DNA of 64,000 bases from Sphingomonas sp. BK345 (GCF_014193845.1 NZ_JACHZX010000004.1:310001-374000); one strand, 5' to 3'. Shown: positions 17,807 to 28,608, counted from the first letter of the stretch. Program-made: numbers and translations. Notes: generated by a model not told the origin, from the sequence alone.

Positions 17807-18718
17807 TCACCCCACCAGTTCGTCCGCGCGCACCGGGAAGCTGGTCGAGCAGAAGGCGCAGTCGACCGCGATCACGCCGTTCTCGTCCGCCATCGCCAGC
17901 CGCTCCTCGAGTGGGAAGCGCGCCAGCACCGAGCGGATATAGTCGACGTCGCAGCGGCACCCCTTCACCAGCGCCTGGCCCGCGAGCACGCGCACCTCGG
18001 CCTCCTCGTTGAACAGCCGCCACACCAAGGTCTCGAGCGGCACGGCCGGGTCGGCGAGTTCGTCCTCCCCCATCGTCCGGCCGAGCGCCTCGACATGCTC
18101 CCACTCGGGATGATCGAGCTTGGTATGGAGCCGCTCGCGGCCTTCCTCGCCCTCGGGCAGGTGCTGGAGCAGCAGACCGCCCGCGACGCAGCGCCCGTCC
18201 GCGCTCTTGCGCAGGCCGACGCGCACCAGCGTCGGGATCTGCTCCGACTGGTAGAAATAGCTCTGTGCCGCCTCGCTCAGCGTGTCGCCGTCGAGCGGGA
18301 CGATTCCCTGGTAGCGCTCGCCGGTGGTGGCGAGATCGAAAGTGATCGCGAGATACCCCTTGCCGAAGAGCGCGAACAGTGACGGCTCCGCGGGTGCCTG
18401 CGCCAGCCGCTCGGCGTCATACTGGATATAGCCGCGCACCTCGCCGCCGCGATAGTCGCACACCAGCAAGGTGACGACCCCGGCCTCGGTCTGCGTCTGC
18501 ATGGTGAGCTGGCCCTGCGGGTCCTTGAGCGTGCTGCCGATCAGCGCGGTGAGCGTCAGCGCCTCGGCGAGCAGCTTCTCGATCGCGGGCGGATAGGCGT
18601 GCGCGGCGAGGATGGTGTCGAGCGTCGGCCCGAGCCGCACCACGCGCCCGCGCGCGTGCTGCGCGGGGATGGTGAAGCCGAGCGCGCGGTCGAGGTCGGG
18701 GGCGTTGGTATCGGTCAA
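17807..18718 (-). CDS. hslO: Redox-regulated chaperone Hsp33
   Basis: A 303-residue Hsp33. It is a holdase switched on when oxidation releases zinc and unfolds its C-terminal redox domain. The zinc cysteines are present near the C-terminus as CRC (Cys254, Cys256) and CAFC (Cys287, Cys290); the spacing CxC...CxxC fits the family. The core carries VRGYIQYD, GKGYLAITFDL and GERYQGIVPLDG. It lies downstream of argF on the same strand with about 200 bp between, so it is probably transcribed alone or as a readthrough product. Confidence 0.92.
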   Translation of the reverse strand: MTDTNAPDLDRALGFTIPAQHARGRVVRLGPTLDTILAAHAYPPAIEKLLAEALTLTALIGSTLKDPQGQLTMQTQTEAGVVTLLVCDYRGGEVRGYIQYDAERLAQAPAEPSLFALFGKGYLAITFDLATTGERYQGIVPLDGDTLSEAAQSYFYQSEQIPTLVRVGLRKSADGRCVAGGLLLQHLPEGEEGRERLHTKLDHPEWEHVEALGRTMGEDELADPAVPLETLVWRLFNEEAEVRVLAGQALVKGCRCDVDYIRSVLARFPLEERLAMADENGVIAVDCAFCSTSFPVRADELVG

Positions 18719-18766
18719 GGCTGCCTCGTGCTGGCGAACGGTGGGACCGGCTCACCACCCTCCCGC

Positions 18767-18861
18767 GTCGCCCCGGACGTGTGCCGGGGTCCATCGTTCC
18801 GCGAACGCTGCGGCCGGTCGCGCGTGCGGCACCATGGATGCCAGGTCGAGGCCGGCATGAC
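18767..18861. repeat. REP-like palindromic repeat between argF and hslO
   Basis: GTCGCCCCGGACGTGTGCCGGGGTCCAT on the left and CACCATGGATGCCAGGTCGAGGCCGGCATGAC on the right form a degenerate member of the same repeat family as those at 1812 and 47263. It occupies the gap between argF and hslO. Confidence 0.55.
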
Positions 18862-18918
18862 GGAGAGAGAAGAGGCGGCGGTCGAGTTCCGACTATCTGG
18901 GAAGCCGCGCCGCGCCGA

Positions 18919-19836
18919 TCAACCGATCTGGCCGAAGCACCAGCGCAGCACCGATTTCTGCGCGTGAAGCCGGTTCTCCGCCTCCTGCCAGATCAGCGAT
19001 TGCGGGCCGTCGATCACCTCGGGCGTGACCTCCTCGCCGCGGTGCGCGGGGAGGCAGTGGAGGAAGGCGGCGCCGGGCTTGGCCGCCGCCATCAGCGCGG
19101 CGTCGACCTGATAGGGCATCATCGCGCGCAGCTTGGTCTCGGCCTGCGCCTGGCCCATCGAGATCCAGGTGTCGGTGACGACGACGTCGGCATCGGCGAC
19201 CGCCTCGCGCGGGTCGGCGACGACGCGCGCGCGACCCGAGGCGCGGACGATCGCCTCCTCCTCGGGCTGGAACCCCTGCGGGCAGGCCGCGACCACGTCG
19301 AAATGAAGCAGCGCCGCCGCCTCGACGATCGAGGCGAGCACGTTGTTGCCGTCGCCGAGCCACGCCACCTTGAGCCCCGGCAGCTGCCGCCCGCTCTCCA
19401 CGATGGTGAGCAGGTCGGCCATGATCTGGCACGGGTGCGACTCATCGGTGAGGCCGTTGATCACGGGCACGCTGGCGTGCGCCGCCATCTCCTCCAGCTT
19501 GGCGTGGTCGTCGGTGCGGATCATGATCGCGTCGACATAGCCCGAGAGCACGCGCGCGGTGTCCGCCACCGTCTCGCCGCGGCCGAGCTGCATCTGCCCT
19601 GCCTCCATCACGATCGACTGGCCACCGAGCTGGCGGATCGCCATGTCGAAGCTGACGCGGGTGCGGGTCGAGTTCTTCTCGAAGATCATCGCCAGCACGC
19701 GGCCGGCGAGCGGCGCGTCGGCGTCGGCGCGGCCCTTGGGCCAGCCCGCGCGCGCCTGTTTGCGCTCCAGCGCGTCGGCCAGCATGGCGGCGATCGCGTC
19801 GCCACCGGCGTCGCTGAGGCTCAGGAAATGGCGCAC
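18919..19836 (-). CDS. argF: Ornithine carbamoyltransferase
   Basis: A 305-residue enzyme of arginine synthesis: carbamoyl phosphate plus ornithine gives citrulline. The carbamoyl-phosphate loop STRTR is at residues 56-60, HPCQ at 134-137, the ornithine loop SMG appears in DTWISMGQ, and [10 protein letters not shown] near 259-268 carries the active-site Cys. Length is typical. argD lies 208 bp upstream on the same strand, giving an argD-argF order common in alphaproteobacteria, although the repeat-rich gap between them makes a single transcript uncertain. Confidence 0.96.
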   Translation of the reverse strand: MRHFLSLSDAGGDAIAAMLADALERKQARAGWPKGRADADAPLAGRVLAMIFEKNSTRTRVSFDMAIRQLGGQSIVMEAGQMQLGRGETVADTARVLSGYVDAIMIRTDDHAKLEEMAAHASVPVINGLTDESHPCQIMADLLTIVESGRQLPGLKVAWLGDGNNVLASIVEAAALLHFDVVAACPQGFQPEEEAIVRASGRARVVADPREAVADADVVVTDTWISMGQAQAETKLRAMMPYQVDAALMAAAKPGAAFLHCLPAHRGEEVTPEVIDGPQSLIWQEAENRLHAQKSVLRWCFGQIG

Positions 19837-20044
19837 TTAAATCCTCCCCGAATGGAGTGGCAGGGCGACGTGCCCCCGACAAGTCGAGATCATGCCGGGG
19901 GCATGATCGACCTGCCACGGGGGACCGCTCGCGTAGCGAGTGGTGGAGGGGGCCTCCACACAGAGCAGCGTTCGCGGAGGTCCCCCTCCACCACCGCGCT
20001 GACGCGCGGCGGTCCCCCTCCCCGCGAGCGGGGAGGAGCTTACA
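19837..20044. repeat. Short repeat-rich spacer between argD and argF
   Basis: The gap holds overlapping inverted repeats: CTCCCC...GGGGAGG ends, GGACCGCTCGCGTAGCGAGTGGTGGAGGGGG and its counterpart GGTCCCCCTCCACCACCGCGCTGACGCGCGG, and CCCCGCGAGCGGGGAGG. This is a different repeat type from the GTCATCCCGG family. It contains no coding sequence. Confidence 0.5.
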
Positions 20045-21238
20045 TCACTCGTCGGCCACCGGCACGTAGACCCGCGCGGCCTCGCTCAGCTTCTCGACGC
20101 ACTCGGCGATATGGCTCTCGTCGATCACCAGCGGCGGCAGCACGCGGACGACATTCTCACCCGCCGCGACCAGCAGCAGCCCGTGCTGGTCGCGGCAGTG
20201 CGCGACGAAGCGGCGACTGTCGCTCTTCAGCTTGATGCCCAGCATCAGCCCGTGGCCGCGGACGTGATCGAACAGGTGATCGTGGTTGGGGATCAGCTGC
20301 TCGAGCGAGGCGCGCAGCCGCTCGCCCATCCGTGCCACCTGGTCGAGGAAGCCGTCCTCCAGGATCACGTCGAGCACGGCCTCGCCCGCCGCCATCGCCA
20401 GCGGGTTGCCGCCATAGGTCGAGCCGTGCGTGCCGAACACCATGCCCTTGGCCGCCTCGGCGGTGGCAAGGCATGCGCCGAGCGGGAAGCCGCCGCCGAT
20501 CCCCTTGGCCACCGCCATGATGTCGGGCGTGATGCCATACAGCTCGTGCGCGAAGAACTTGCCGGTACGGCCATAGCCCGCCTGCACCTCGTCGAGCACC
20601 AGCAGCAGCCCGTGCTCGTCGCACGCGGCGCGCAGGCCGCGGAGGAACTCCTCCGACGCCGGGCGGATGCCGCCCTCGCCCTGGATCGGCTCGACCAGGA
20701 AACCGGCGGTATGGTCGTCGATCAGCGCGAGCGCGCCCGCGAGGTCGTTGAACGTGGCATACTTGAAGCCGGGCAGCAGCGGCTCGAAGCCGTCGCGCAT
20801 CTTGGCCTGGTTGGTCGCCGAGATCGCGCCGAGCGTGCGGCCGTGAAAGGCCGTATCGAAGGTGATCAGGTCGTGCCGCTGCGGGTTGCCGTTGGCATAG
20901 TGATAGCGCCGCGCGGTCTTGATCGCGCACTCCACCGCCTCGGCGCCCGAGTTGGTGAAGAACACCGTGTCGGCGAAGGTGTGATCGACCAGCCGCTGCG
21001 CGAGATGCTCGCCCTGCGGGCTGCCGTAGAGGTTGCTGGTGTGCATCAGCGTCGCAGCCTGGTCCGCGATCGCCTTCACCAGCTTGGGATGGCCGTGGCC
21101 CAGCGCGTTGACCGCGATGCCGCTGGCGAAGTCGAGGTACTGCTCGCCGTCCTCGCCGTAGAGATAGACGCCCTCGCCTCGCACCGGGCGCACGCCGCAC
21201 CGCGGATAGACGGGCATCAGCGCAGGGGTGGACGACAC
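20045..21238 (-). CDS. argD: Acetylornithine/succinyldiaminopimelate aminotransferase
   Basis: A 397-residue PLP-dependent class III aminotransferase converting N-acetylglutamate semialdehyde to acetylornithine. Landmarks: DFASGIAVNALGHGHP, FFTNSGAEAVECAIK, the AFHGRTLGA loop, EPIQGEGG, LDEVQAGYGRTG, and the PLP lysine at about residue 245 in MAVAKGIGGG; GTHGSTYGGNPLA follows. It is upstream of argF on the same strand. Some ArgD proteins also work in lysine synthesis; that cannot be decided here. Confidence 0.95.
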   Translation of the reverse strand: MSSTPALMPVYPRCGVRPVRGEGVYLYGEDGEQYLDFASGIAVNALGHGHPKLVKAIADQAATLMHTSNLYGSPQGEHLAQRLVDHTFADTVFFTNSGAEAVECAIKTARRYHYANGNPQRHDLITFDTAFHGRTLGAISATNQAKMRDGFEPLLPGFKYATFNDLAGALALIDDHTAGFLVEPIQGEGGIRPASEEFLRGLRAACDEHGLLLVLDEVQAGYGRTGKFFAHELYGITPDIMAVAKGIGGGFPLGACLATAEAAKGMVFGTHGSTYGGNPLAMAAGEAVLDVILEDGFLDQVARMGERLRASLEQLIPNHDHLFDHVRGHGLMLGIKLKSDSRRFVAHCRDQHGLLLVAAGENVVRVLPPLVIDESHIAECVEKLSEAARVYVPVADE

Positions 21239-21415
21239 GGGGCCTTCTCCTCGGAAAGAACAAGGGCGGCCCGACCGGACCGCCCCGGCCCGTCTTCTAC
21301 GGTGGCCCGCCGCAGCGGGTCAACACCGCGCGCGAGAGCGCTTGCGCCGACGCGGCGATTGCGCTCGTGCCGCGACTATCCCACATAGGGAAGTAATACA
21401 CCATTCGGGGAATCC

Positions 21416-22354
21416 ATGGCCGATCCATATGCGACGCTGGGCGTGGCGCGCGGCGCCAGCGAGGCGGACATCAAGAAAGCCTATCGCAAGCTCGCCAAGG
21501 AGCTGCATCCCGACCGCAACCAGGGCAATCCCAAGGCGGCGGAGCGGTTCGGCCAGGTGACCTCGGCCTATGACCTGCTGACCGACAAGGACAAGCGCGC
21601 GCGATACGACCGCGGCGAGATCGACGGCGACGGCAATCCCACCGCGCCGTTCGGCTACGGTGCCGGCGGCGCGCGGCCGGGCGGCGCGGGAGGCTTCCGC
21701 TCTCAGCAGTTCGACATGGGCAGCGGCGAGGCGCCGGACATGTCCGATATCTTCGAGGGGCTGTTCGGCGGCCGGGGCGGCGGCGGTGGCGGCTTCGCCA
21801 GCGGTTTCGGCCGGCGCAACGCCGGTCCCCCGCCCAAGGGCGGCAATGTCGCCTACCGCCTCCAAGTGCCCTTCGCCGACGCCGCCGCGCTCGCGCCGCA
21901 GCGCGTGACCCTGGCCGACGGCAGCACGATCGATCTCAAGCTGCCTGCCGGGGTCGACACCGGCACGCAGATGCGTCTCTCCGGCAAGGGCGATCCCGGC
22001 GCCGGCGGCCCCGGCGACGCGATCGTGACGATCGAGATCCAGCCGCACCGCTTCTTCACGCGCGAGGGCGACGACGTCCGGCTCGACCTGCCCGTCTCGC
22101 TCAAGGAAGCCGTCGAGGGCGGCGCGGTCAAGGTGCCGACCGTCGACAAGCCGGTGATGCTCACGGTGCCGCCCGGCTCCACCTCGGGCAAGACGCTGCG
22201 ACTCAAGGGCAAGGGCTTCCACCGCAAGGCTGGCGGTCGGGGTGACCAGCTCGTCCGCCTGGTGATCGACGTGCCCGCCGACGACGCCGCACTGAAGTCG
22301 TTCGTGGCGGGCTGGACCGGCGGGGGGAACCCGCGCGCGAACATGGGAGTCTGA
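21416..22354 (+). CDS. DnaJ-like co-chaperone (CbpA/type II Hsp40)
   Basis: A 312-residue type II J-protein. The J domain (residues 1-70) has the HPD tripeptide at 31-33, which stimulates DnaK ATPase. A Gly/Phe-rich linker follows (GGRGGGGGGFASGFG), then two C-terminal substrate-binding beta domains (VTLADGSTIDLKLPAGVDTGTQMRLSGKG; VDLPV-like RLDLPVSLKEAVEGG). There is no zinc-finger CxxCxGxG, so it is not DnaJ itself. Its stop overlaps the ATG of the next gene (TGATG), meaning coupled translation with the YihY protein and fabI. Confidence 0.9.
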   Translation: MADPYATLGVARGASEADIKKAYRKLAKELHPDRNQGNPKAAERFGQVTSAYDLLTDKDKRARYDRGEIDGDGNPTAPFGYGAGGARPGGAGGFRSQQFDMGSGEAPDMSDIFEGLFGGRGGGGGGFASGFGRRNAGPPPKGGNVAYRLQVPFADAAALAPQRVTLADGSTIDLKLPAGVDTGTQMRLSGKGDPGAGGPGDAIVTIEIQPHRFFTREGDDVRLDLPVSLKEAVEGGAVKVPTVDKPVMLTVPPGSTSGKTLRLKGKGFHRKAGGRGDQLVRLVIDVPADDAALKSFVAGWTGGGNPRANMGV

Positions 22355-23316
22355 TGTGGGTGAAGGACGCCCCTCCCACGCTCACGCCTGAGGATCGCGC
22401 GCGCCATCACGGTGCCGCGCGACGGCGCCTCGACCGCCAACTCTCGCACGTCCGGCCCGGCAGCTACAGCTGGACGGTGGTGAAGCGCGCTGCCGTCGGC
22501 GTCTACACCGACGGCTTCATCCACGCCGGCAACCTCGCCTATCTCGCGCTGATGACGGTGTTCCCGTTCTTCATCGTCGCTGCCGCGGTCGCCTCGCTGT
22601 TCGGCCAGACCGACGAGGTGCAGCGCGGGGTCGCCAGCTTCCTGTCGGTGCTGCCGCGCGACGTCGGCGCGATCCTTCGCGAACCGATCCGCAACGTGCT
22701 CCAGGCGCGCACCGGCTCGCTTCTGTGGTTCGGCGCGCTGGTGGGATTGTGGACGGTCGGCAGCTTCGCCGAGACGATCCGCGACATCTTCCGCCGCGCC
22801 TATGGCACGCGCTCGTCGCAGTCGCTGTGGCGCGCCCGGCTCGGCCTTAGCCTCGCGATCGTGGGCTCGATCGTGATCGCGCTCTTCTCCTTCCTGGTTC
22901 AGGGTCTGCTGATCGCGGCCGAGCAGTTCATCTACCGCCTGCTGCCGGTCGCGCAGCATGTCGCGGAGTGGCTCAACCTCGCGCGGCTGGTGCCGGCGGT
23001 GGTCATGTTCGGCGCGCTGTACATGCTGTTCTACTCGGTCACGCCCGGCCGCTATCGCCGCAGCGAGAGCAAGAAATGGCCCGGCGCGCTGTTCACGACA
23101 TTGTGGTGGGTGAGCATGACCGCCGGCCTGCCCTGGGTGCTGTCGCAGCTCGGCGGCTATGATCTCACCTATGGTAGCCTCGCCGGGGTGGTGGTGATGC
23201 TGCTGTTCTTCTATCTGATCGGCCTTGGCCTGGTGTTCGGCGCTCACCTGAACGCGGCACTGGCGGAGCCGCCCGCAGCCGTTGTAGAGGGGCCCGACGA
23301 TAATGATGAACAATGA
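22354..23316 (+). CDS. YihY/BrkB-family inner-membrane protein
   Basis: A 320-residue integral membrane protein of the YihY (UPF0761) family with about six transmembrane helices. Diagnostic stretches are HAGNLAYLALMTVFPFFIV, LLWFGALVGLWTVGSFAETIRDIFRRAYG, MLFYSVTPGR, and the C-terminal SLAGVVVMLLFFYLIGLGLVFGAHLNAAL. Function is debated; a link to tRNA processing (RNase BN) was withdrawn, and a transporter or envelope role is possible. It overlaps the DnaJ-like gene upstream by 1 nt and fabI downstream by 14 nt, so three genes form a tight unit. Confidence 0.88.
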   Translation: MWVKDAPPTLTPEDRARHHGAARRRLDRQLSHVRPGSYSWTVVKRAAVGVYTDGFIHAGNLAYLALMTVFPFFIVAAAVASLFGQTDEVQRGVASFLSVLPRDVGAILREPIRNVLQARTGSLLWFGALVGLWTVGSFAETIRDIFRRAYGTRSSQSLWRARLGLSLAIVGSIVIALFSFLVQGLLIAAEQFIYRLLPVAQHVAEWLNLARLVPAVVMFGALYMLFYSVTPGRYRRSESKKWPGALFTTLWWVSMTAGLPWVLSQLGGYDLTYGSLAGVVVMLLFFYLIGLGLVFGAHLNAALAEPPAAVVEGPDDNDEQ

Positions 23317-24130
23317 TGGTGGCTTCGTGAACGGACTGATGGGGGGCAAGCGCGGGCTGATCATGGGGCTCGCCAATGACAAGTCGCTGGCCTGGGGGAT
23401 CGCCAAGCAGCTCAGCGAGGCCGGCGCCGAGCTGGCCTTCTCCTACCAGGGCGCGGCCATGGAGAAGCGCGTGCGCCCGCTCGCCGAGCAGCTCGGCGTG
23501 GCGCGGCTGTTCGACTGCGACGTCTCCGACATGGCCGCTTTGGACGACACCTTCGCCGCGCTGGCACAGGAATGGCCGACGATCGATTTCGTCGTCCACG
23601 CCATCGGCTTCTCCGACAAGTCGCAGCTGCGCGGGCGCTATTACGACACCACGCTCGACAATTTCCTGATGACGATGAACGTCTCGGCCTATTCGCTGGT
23701 CGCGGTGGCGCAGCGTGCGCGCCGCATGATGCCCAACGGCGGCGCGATCCTGACGCTGACCTACTACGGCGCCGAGAAGGTGATCCCGCACTACAACGTG
23801 ATGGGTGTCGCCAAGGCCGCGCTGGAGACGAGCGTCAAATATCTCGCGGTCGATCTCGGGCCCGAGAACATCCGCATCAACGCGATCTCGGCAGGGCCGA
23901 TCCAGACGCTGGCGGCGCGCGGCATCGGCGACTTCAACTACATCCTCAAGTGGAACGAACTCAACGCGCCGCTGCGTCGCACCGTCTCGATCGACGAGGT
24001 CGGCGGCGCGGGTCTGTACCTGCTCAGCCAGCTCGCCAGCGGCGTCACCGGCGAGATCCACCATGTCGACGCGGGCTACAACGTCATCGGCATGAAGGCG
24101 GAGGACGCGCCGGACATCGCGCTTGCCTGA
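23303..24130 (+). CDS. fabI: Enoyl-[acyl-carrier-protein] reductase (NADH)
   Basis: A 275-residue short-chain dehydrogenase that completes each round of fatty-acid elongation. The FabI-type cofactor loop GLIMGLANDKSLAWGIAKQL lacks the classical SDR GxxxGxG. The catalytic Tyr164 and Lys171 stand in the Y-x6-K arrangement (HYNVMGVAK), and SAGPIQTLAARGI marks the substrate-binding loop. An N-terminal MMNNDGGFVNGLMGGKRG extension is short. It begins inside the end of the YihY gene. FabI is the usual triclosan target. Confidence 0.94.
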   Translation: MMNNDGGFVNGLMGGKRGLIMGLANDKSLAWGIAKQLSEAGAELAFSYQGAAMEKRVRPLAEQLGVARLFDCDVSDMAALDDTFAALAQEWPTIDFVVHAIGFSDKSQLRGRYYDTTLDNFLMTMNVSAYSLVAVAQRARRMMPNGGAILTLTYYGAEKVIPHYNVMGVAKAALETSVKYLAVDLGPENIRINAISAGPIQTLAARGIGDFNYILKWNELNAPLRRTVSIDEVGGAGLYLLSQLASGVTGEIHHVDAGYNVIGMKAEDAPDIALA

Positions 24131-24668
24131 GGCGGGCGCCCCGGCCGAGCTGATCGTCCGCCCCGCGCGCGGGGAAGACGTGGCGGGGATCGACTCGCTG
24201 CTGCGCACCTGTTTCGCGCGCGCCGACGAGGCCGATCTGGTGCGGCGGCTGTGCGTCGACGGCGCGATGGTGCTGATGATGGCGGCGGTCGACGGCGCCA
24301 CCGGCGCGATCGTCGGCGCGGTGGCGTTCAGCCGCATGGCGGTGACGGTGAACGATCGCGCCGTACCCGCGGTGGCGCTCGCGCCGCTCGCGGTAGCGCC
24401 GGCCTATCGCCGCCGCGGCGTCGGCGAGGCGCTGGTCCAGGCCGGACTCGAGCGGCTCGAGGCCGAGCGCGTGGTGCTGTGCTTCGTGCTGGGCGAGGCG
24501 GCCTACTATCGGCGCTTCGGCTTTCACGAGGATTACGCGGCCAACTTCGTCTCGCCCTATGCCGGCGAGCATCTGCTCGCGCTGCCGTTGCAGGGCGGGC
24601 TGATGCCGTGCGGAGTCCGCGGCGACGCGCGCCACGCCGACGCCTTCGCGGTGCTCGGCGGAGGGTGA
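24123..24668 (+). CDS. GNAT-family N-acetyltransferase (YhbS-like)
   Basis: A 181-residue acetyltransferase. It has motif A (LAPLAVAPAYRRRGVGEALV, about 79-98) for acetyl-CoA, and LCFVLGEAAYYRRFGF, which is typical of YhbS-type members. The TTG at 24123 overlaps fabI by 8 nt and has no clear ribosome site, so either it is coupled or the real start is a downstream GTG near 24180, just before the GNAT fold. The substrate is unknown. Confidence 0.75.
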   Translation: MPEAGAPAELIVRPARGEDVAGIDSLLRTCFARADEADLVRRLCVDGAMVLMMAAVDGATGAIVGAVAFSRMAVTVNDRAVPAVALAPLAVAPAYRRRGVGEALVQAGLERLEAERVVLCFVLGEAAYYRRFGFHEDYAANFVSPYAGEHLLALPLQGGLMPCGVRGDARHADAFAVLGGG

Positions 24669-24692
24669 GCGGACACCACGCTGCCTGTTGCC

Positions 24693-24775
24693 GTTCCCCG
24701 GCGAAGGCCGGGGCCCAGGTGGGAAAGCCGCGGCGGCTCTCACCAGCCTCCCCCAACTGGGCCCGGCCTTCACGG
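24693..24775. repeat. REP-like palindromic repeat upstream of aroC
   Basis: TTCCCCGGCGAAGGCCGGGGCCCAGGTGGG on the left and CCCCAACTGGGCCCGGCCTTC on the right, with a short spacer. A member of the same palindromic family as at 47263. The rest of 24669-24925 shows no gene. Confidence 0.6.
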
Positions 24776-24925
24776 AAAACAGCTGCATTAAGCCCCTACC
24801 TTCGCCCCCTGTCCTAACCCGCGTGCTTCTGGCACAGCGCGCGCCATGTCCCATGCTGGCCGCCCGCGAACGTTGAGTCCCGACGCGCCAGCGACTCAAC
24901 ATTCGCAACATTCGGACCCTCGCGC

Positions 24926-25993
<1,068 letters not shown>

Positions 25994-26074
25994 GTTGGTT
26001 AATTTAGGCAAGAAATGACTGGAACACCTGCTTCGTGCGCTTCGTTCGGACCGCACACACAAGGAGAGGTTCTC

Positions 26075-26512
26075 ATGCGCATTCTCGTGATCGCGGCCGC
26101 GGCCGCACTCGCTTTGCCCGCCGTCGCCTCGGCACAGACGACCGGCGGCACGGGCGGCAGCACCGGCGGCGGCATGGGCACCGGCATGGGCCAGTCGAGC
26201 ACCGGCATGGGTCAGTCGGGCACCGGCATGGACCAGGGCACGATGGGCACGACGCAGCAGCCCGGTTCGACCGGCACCACCACCCAGAGCACGCAGTCGG
26301 ACACAATGTCGACGACGTCGCCGCGCTCTACCCGTGAGTCGCGCCGCTCGTCGCGTAGCCGCTCGACCATGAGCCAGCCGAGCACGAGCACGACACCGGA
26401 TCCCTCGACCCAGACGATGAACCCGGACCCGACGGTCGCGCCGATGTCGCAGAACAACCCGCGCACCACCGGCGCCGACCCGATGGCGACGACGCCGCAG
26501 TCGCCGCAGTAA
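26075..26512 (+). CDS. Low-complexity secreted protein
   Basis: A 145-residue protein with a signal peptide (MRILVIAAAAALALPAVASAQ). The mature chain is made of Gly, Thr, Ser, Met, Gln and Pro, with loosely repeated units such as GTGMGQS and STGMGQ between residues 30 and 55, then an Arg/Ser patch (RESRRSSRSRS) and a Pro/Asp/Thr tail. There is no Cys. AAGGAGAGG sits 8 nt before the ATG, a strong ribosome site, so it is probably well expressed. Function unknown; intrinsically disordered. Confidence 0.65.
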   Translation: MRILVIAAAAALALPAVASAQTTGGTGGSTGGGMGTGMGQSSTGMGQSGTGMDQGTMGTTQQPGSTGTTTQSTQSDTMSTTSPRSTRESRRSSRSRSTMSQPSTSTTPDPSTQTMNPDPTVAPMSQNNPRTTGADPMATTPQSPQ

Positions 26513-26525
26513 CCTCGCCTATGCC

Positions 26526-26551
26526 GACCCCCGTGCGATCGCACGGGGGTC
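26526..26551. terminator. Bidirectional terminator palindrome
   Basis: A perfect 26-base palindrome (GACCCCCGTGCGA and its complement) between two convergent genes, 14 nt past the upstream stop and 10 nt past the purA stop. No T run follows, so termination strength is uncertain. Confidence 0.6.
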
Positions 26552-26560
26552 GTGCCGCGA

Positions 26561-27850
26561 TCAGTCGGCGAAGGGGTCGCGCACCAGGATGGTGTCCTCA
26601 CGCTCCGGGCTGGTCGACACCAGCGCGACGGGGCAACGGATCAATTCCTCGACGCGACGGATATATTTGATTGCCTGCGCTGGCAGATCGGCCCAGCTCC
26701 GCGCGCCCGCGGTCGACTCCTGCCAGCCCTCGATCGTCTCATAGACGGGCTCGACCAGCGCCTGGTCCGCCGCGTGGGACGGAAAATAGTCGATCACCTC
26801 GCCGCGCAGACGATAGCCGGTGCAGATTCGCACCTCGTCCAACCCGTCGAGCACGTCGATCTTGGTCAGCGCGATCCCCGTGATGCCGCCAACCGCCGCC
26901 GACTGGCGCACCAGCACCGCATCGAACCAGCCGCAGCGCCGCTTGCGCCCCGTTACCGTGCCGAACTCGTGCCCGCGCGTGCCGAGCCGCTCGCCGGTCG
27001 AGTCCTCGAGCTCGGTCGGAAAGGGCCCGGAGCCGACCCGCGTGGTATAGGCCTTGGCGATCCCCAGTACGAACCCCACCGCCGCCGGGCCGAGCCCCGA
27101 GCCGCCCGCCGCAGTGCCCGCGATCGTGTTCGACGAGGTGACGAACGGGTAGGTACCGTGGTCGATGTCGAGCAGCACGCCCTGCGCACCCTCGAACAGG
27201 ATGCGCTTGCCCGCCTCCTTGGCGGCATTGAGGTCGCGCCACACCGGCTTGGCGAAGGGCAGCACGAAGTCGGCGATGGCGCGCAGCTCGGCGACCAGCG
27301 CGTCGCGGTCGATCGGCGCCTCGCCGAAGCCGGCGCGCAGCGCGTCATGATGCGCGGTGAGCCGGTCGAGCTGCGGCCCGAGATCGTCGAGGTGCGCGAG
27401 GTCACAGACGCGCAGCGCGCGGCGGCCAACCTTGTCCTCATAGGCGGGGCCAATGCCGCGCCGTGTCGTGCCGATCTTGCCGGCGCCGCTGGCATCCTCG
27501 CGCATACCGTCGAGGTCGCGGTGGAACGGCAGGATCAGCGCGCAATTGTCCGCGATCCGCAGCGTCTCGGGCGTGGCGACCACGCCCTGCGCGGCGAGCC
27601 GCTCGATCTCGGCCTTGAGCGCCCAGGGATCGAGCACCACGCCGTTGCCGATCACCGACGGCGTGCCACGCACGATGCCGGAGGGCAGCAGCGAGAGCTT
27701 GTAGACCGACTCACCGACGACGAGTGTGTGCCCGGCATTGTGCCCGCCCTGGAAGCGCACGACGACGTCGGCGCGCTCCGCGAGCCAGTCGACGATCTTG
27801 CCCTTGCCCTCGTCGCCCCATTGCGCGCCGATGACTGCTACGTTGGCCAT
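26561..27850 (-). CDS. purA: Adenylosuccinate synthetase
   Basis: A 429-residue GTP-dependent enzyme joining IMP and aspartate, the first committed step to AMP. The P-loop GDEGKGK is at residues 12-18, [10 protein letters not shown] at about 33-42, the [14 protein letters not shown] block, [22 protein letters not shown], and the IMP/Asp loop [10 protein letters not shown] are all intact. The ATG at 27850 begins [15 protein letters not shown], the standard family N-terminus; the longer frame upstream is not needed. It is transcribed alone, convergent with the low-complexity protein gene. Confidence 0.97.
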   Translation of the reverse strand: MANVAVIGAQWGDEGKGKIVDWLAERADVVVRFQGGHNAGHTLVVGESVYKLSLLPSGIVRGTPSVIGNGVVLDPWALKAEIERLAAQGVVATPETLRIADNCALILPFHRDLDGMREDASGAGKIGTTRRGIGPAYEDKVGRRALRVCDLAHLDDLGPQLDRLTAHHDALRAGFGEAPIDRDALVAELRAIADFVLPFAKPVWRDLNAAKEAGKRILFEGAQGVLLDIDHGTYPFVTSSNTIAGTAAGGSGLGPAAVGFVLGIAKAYTTRVGSGPFPTELEDSTGERLGTRGHEFGTVTGRKRRCGWFDAVLVRQSAAVGGITGIALTKIDVLDGLDEVRICTGYRLRGEVIDYFPSHAADQALVEPVYETIEGWQESTAGARSWADLPAQAIKYIRRVEELIRCPVALVSTSPEREDTILVRDPFAD

Positions 27851-28067
27851 GGATACAGGTCTCCGCCTGCCGGGCGAACCCGCGCGCCCTTCGACAGGAC
27901 TCGGCACGCGAGTGGTTCAGCGATGTCGGTGGGGCGGGTAGCGGCGGAGCAGCGGCAGGTCAACCGGCAGAGCCCGCGGCGAAGACTGCGTCATCATGGG
28001 CCAGCTCCCGGCTTGACCGCCGCCGCAGCGCCGCATCACTCTTCGGCCTCGGGGGGACCGAACGACG

Positions 28068-28562
28068 ATGCGACACCTCGTCCTATATGCGCTCGCGAGC
28101 GCGCTGATCACGGCGCCCGCCGCCGCGCGCGAGCTCAAGGTCGGCCAGCCGGCGCCGCCGATCGAGCTCACGCTGGTCGATGGCAGCAAGACCACCCTGG
28201 CCGAGCACCGCGGCGAAGTGGTGCTGCTCAACTTCTGGGCGACCTGGTGTGTCCCGTGTCGCGCCGAGCTGCCGCTGCTCGACGGCTATTATCGTCATAC
28301 CAGGCAGCACGCGCTCAGCGTCTTCGCGGTGGCAACCGACGGGTCGGCGCCGCTTCACCAGCTCAAGCCGCTGTTCGCCGCCATGGCGATCCCGGCGGTG
28401 CGCCGGATCAAGGGTATAGACGCAGAGATGCCCGCCGTGCCGACCAACTACATCATCGATCGTGCCGGCGTGGTCCGCTATGCCAAGGCCGCGGCGCTGG
28501 ATCTGGACGACCTTAATCGCGAGCTGATCCCGCTGCTCAACGAACCCGCGCCGAAAGGCTGA
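28068..28562 (+). CDS. TlpA/ResA-type periplasmic thiol-disulfide protein
   Basis: A 164-residue thioredoxin-fold protein with a signal peptide (MRHLVLYALASALITAPAAA, cleaved near residue 21). The active site is WCVPC (Cys61, Cys64) followed by RAELPLL, as in TlpA and ResA. The C-terminal cis-Pro region reads AVPTNYIIDRAG. It probably reduces disulfides in the periplasm, for example in apocytochromes c, but no cytochrome maturation genes adjoin it. A lipoprotein gene follows 46 bp downstream. Confidence 0.88.
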   Translation: MRHLVLYALASALITAPAAARELKVGQPAPPIELTLVDGSKTTLAEHRGEVVLLNFWATWCVPCRAELPLLDGYYRHTRQHALSVFAVATDGSAPLHQLKPLFAAMAIPAVRRIKGIDAEMPAVPTNYIIDRAGVVRYAKAAALDLDDLNRELIPLLNEPAPKG

Positions 28563-28608
28563 AGCGCGCCGCGGCGGAACGGTGCCGCAGCGCGCGAGTT
28601 GAGCGAAG

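Noticed and set aside
26120-26310. Tandem GGCACCGGCATGGG-like units that could suggest a CRISPR or minisatellite
   Set aside because: They are in-frame Gly-Thr-Gly-Met codon repeats inside a secreted low-complexity protein; spacing is irregular and there are no unique spacers or cas genes.
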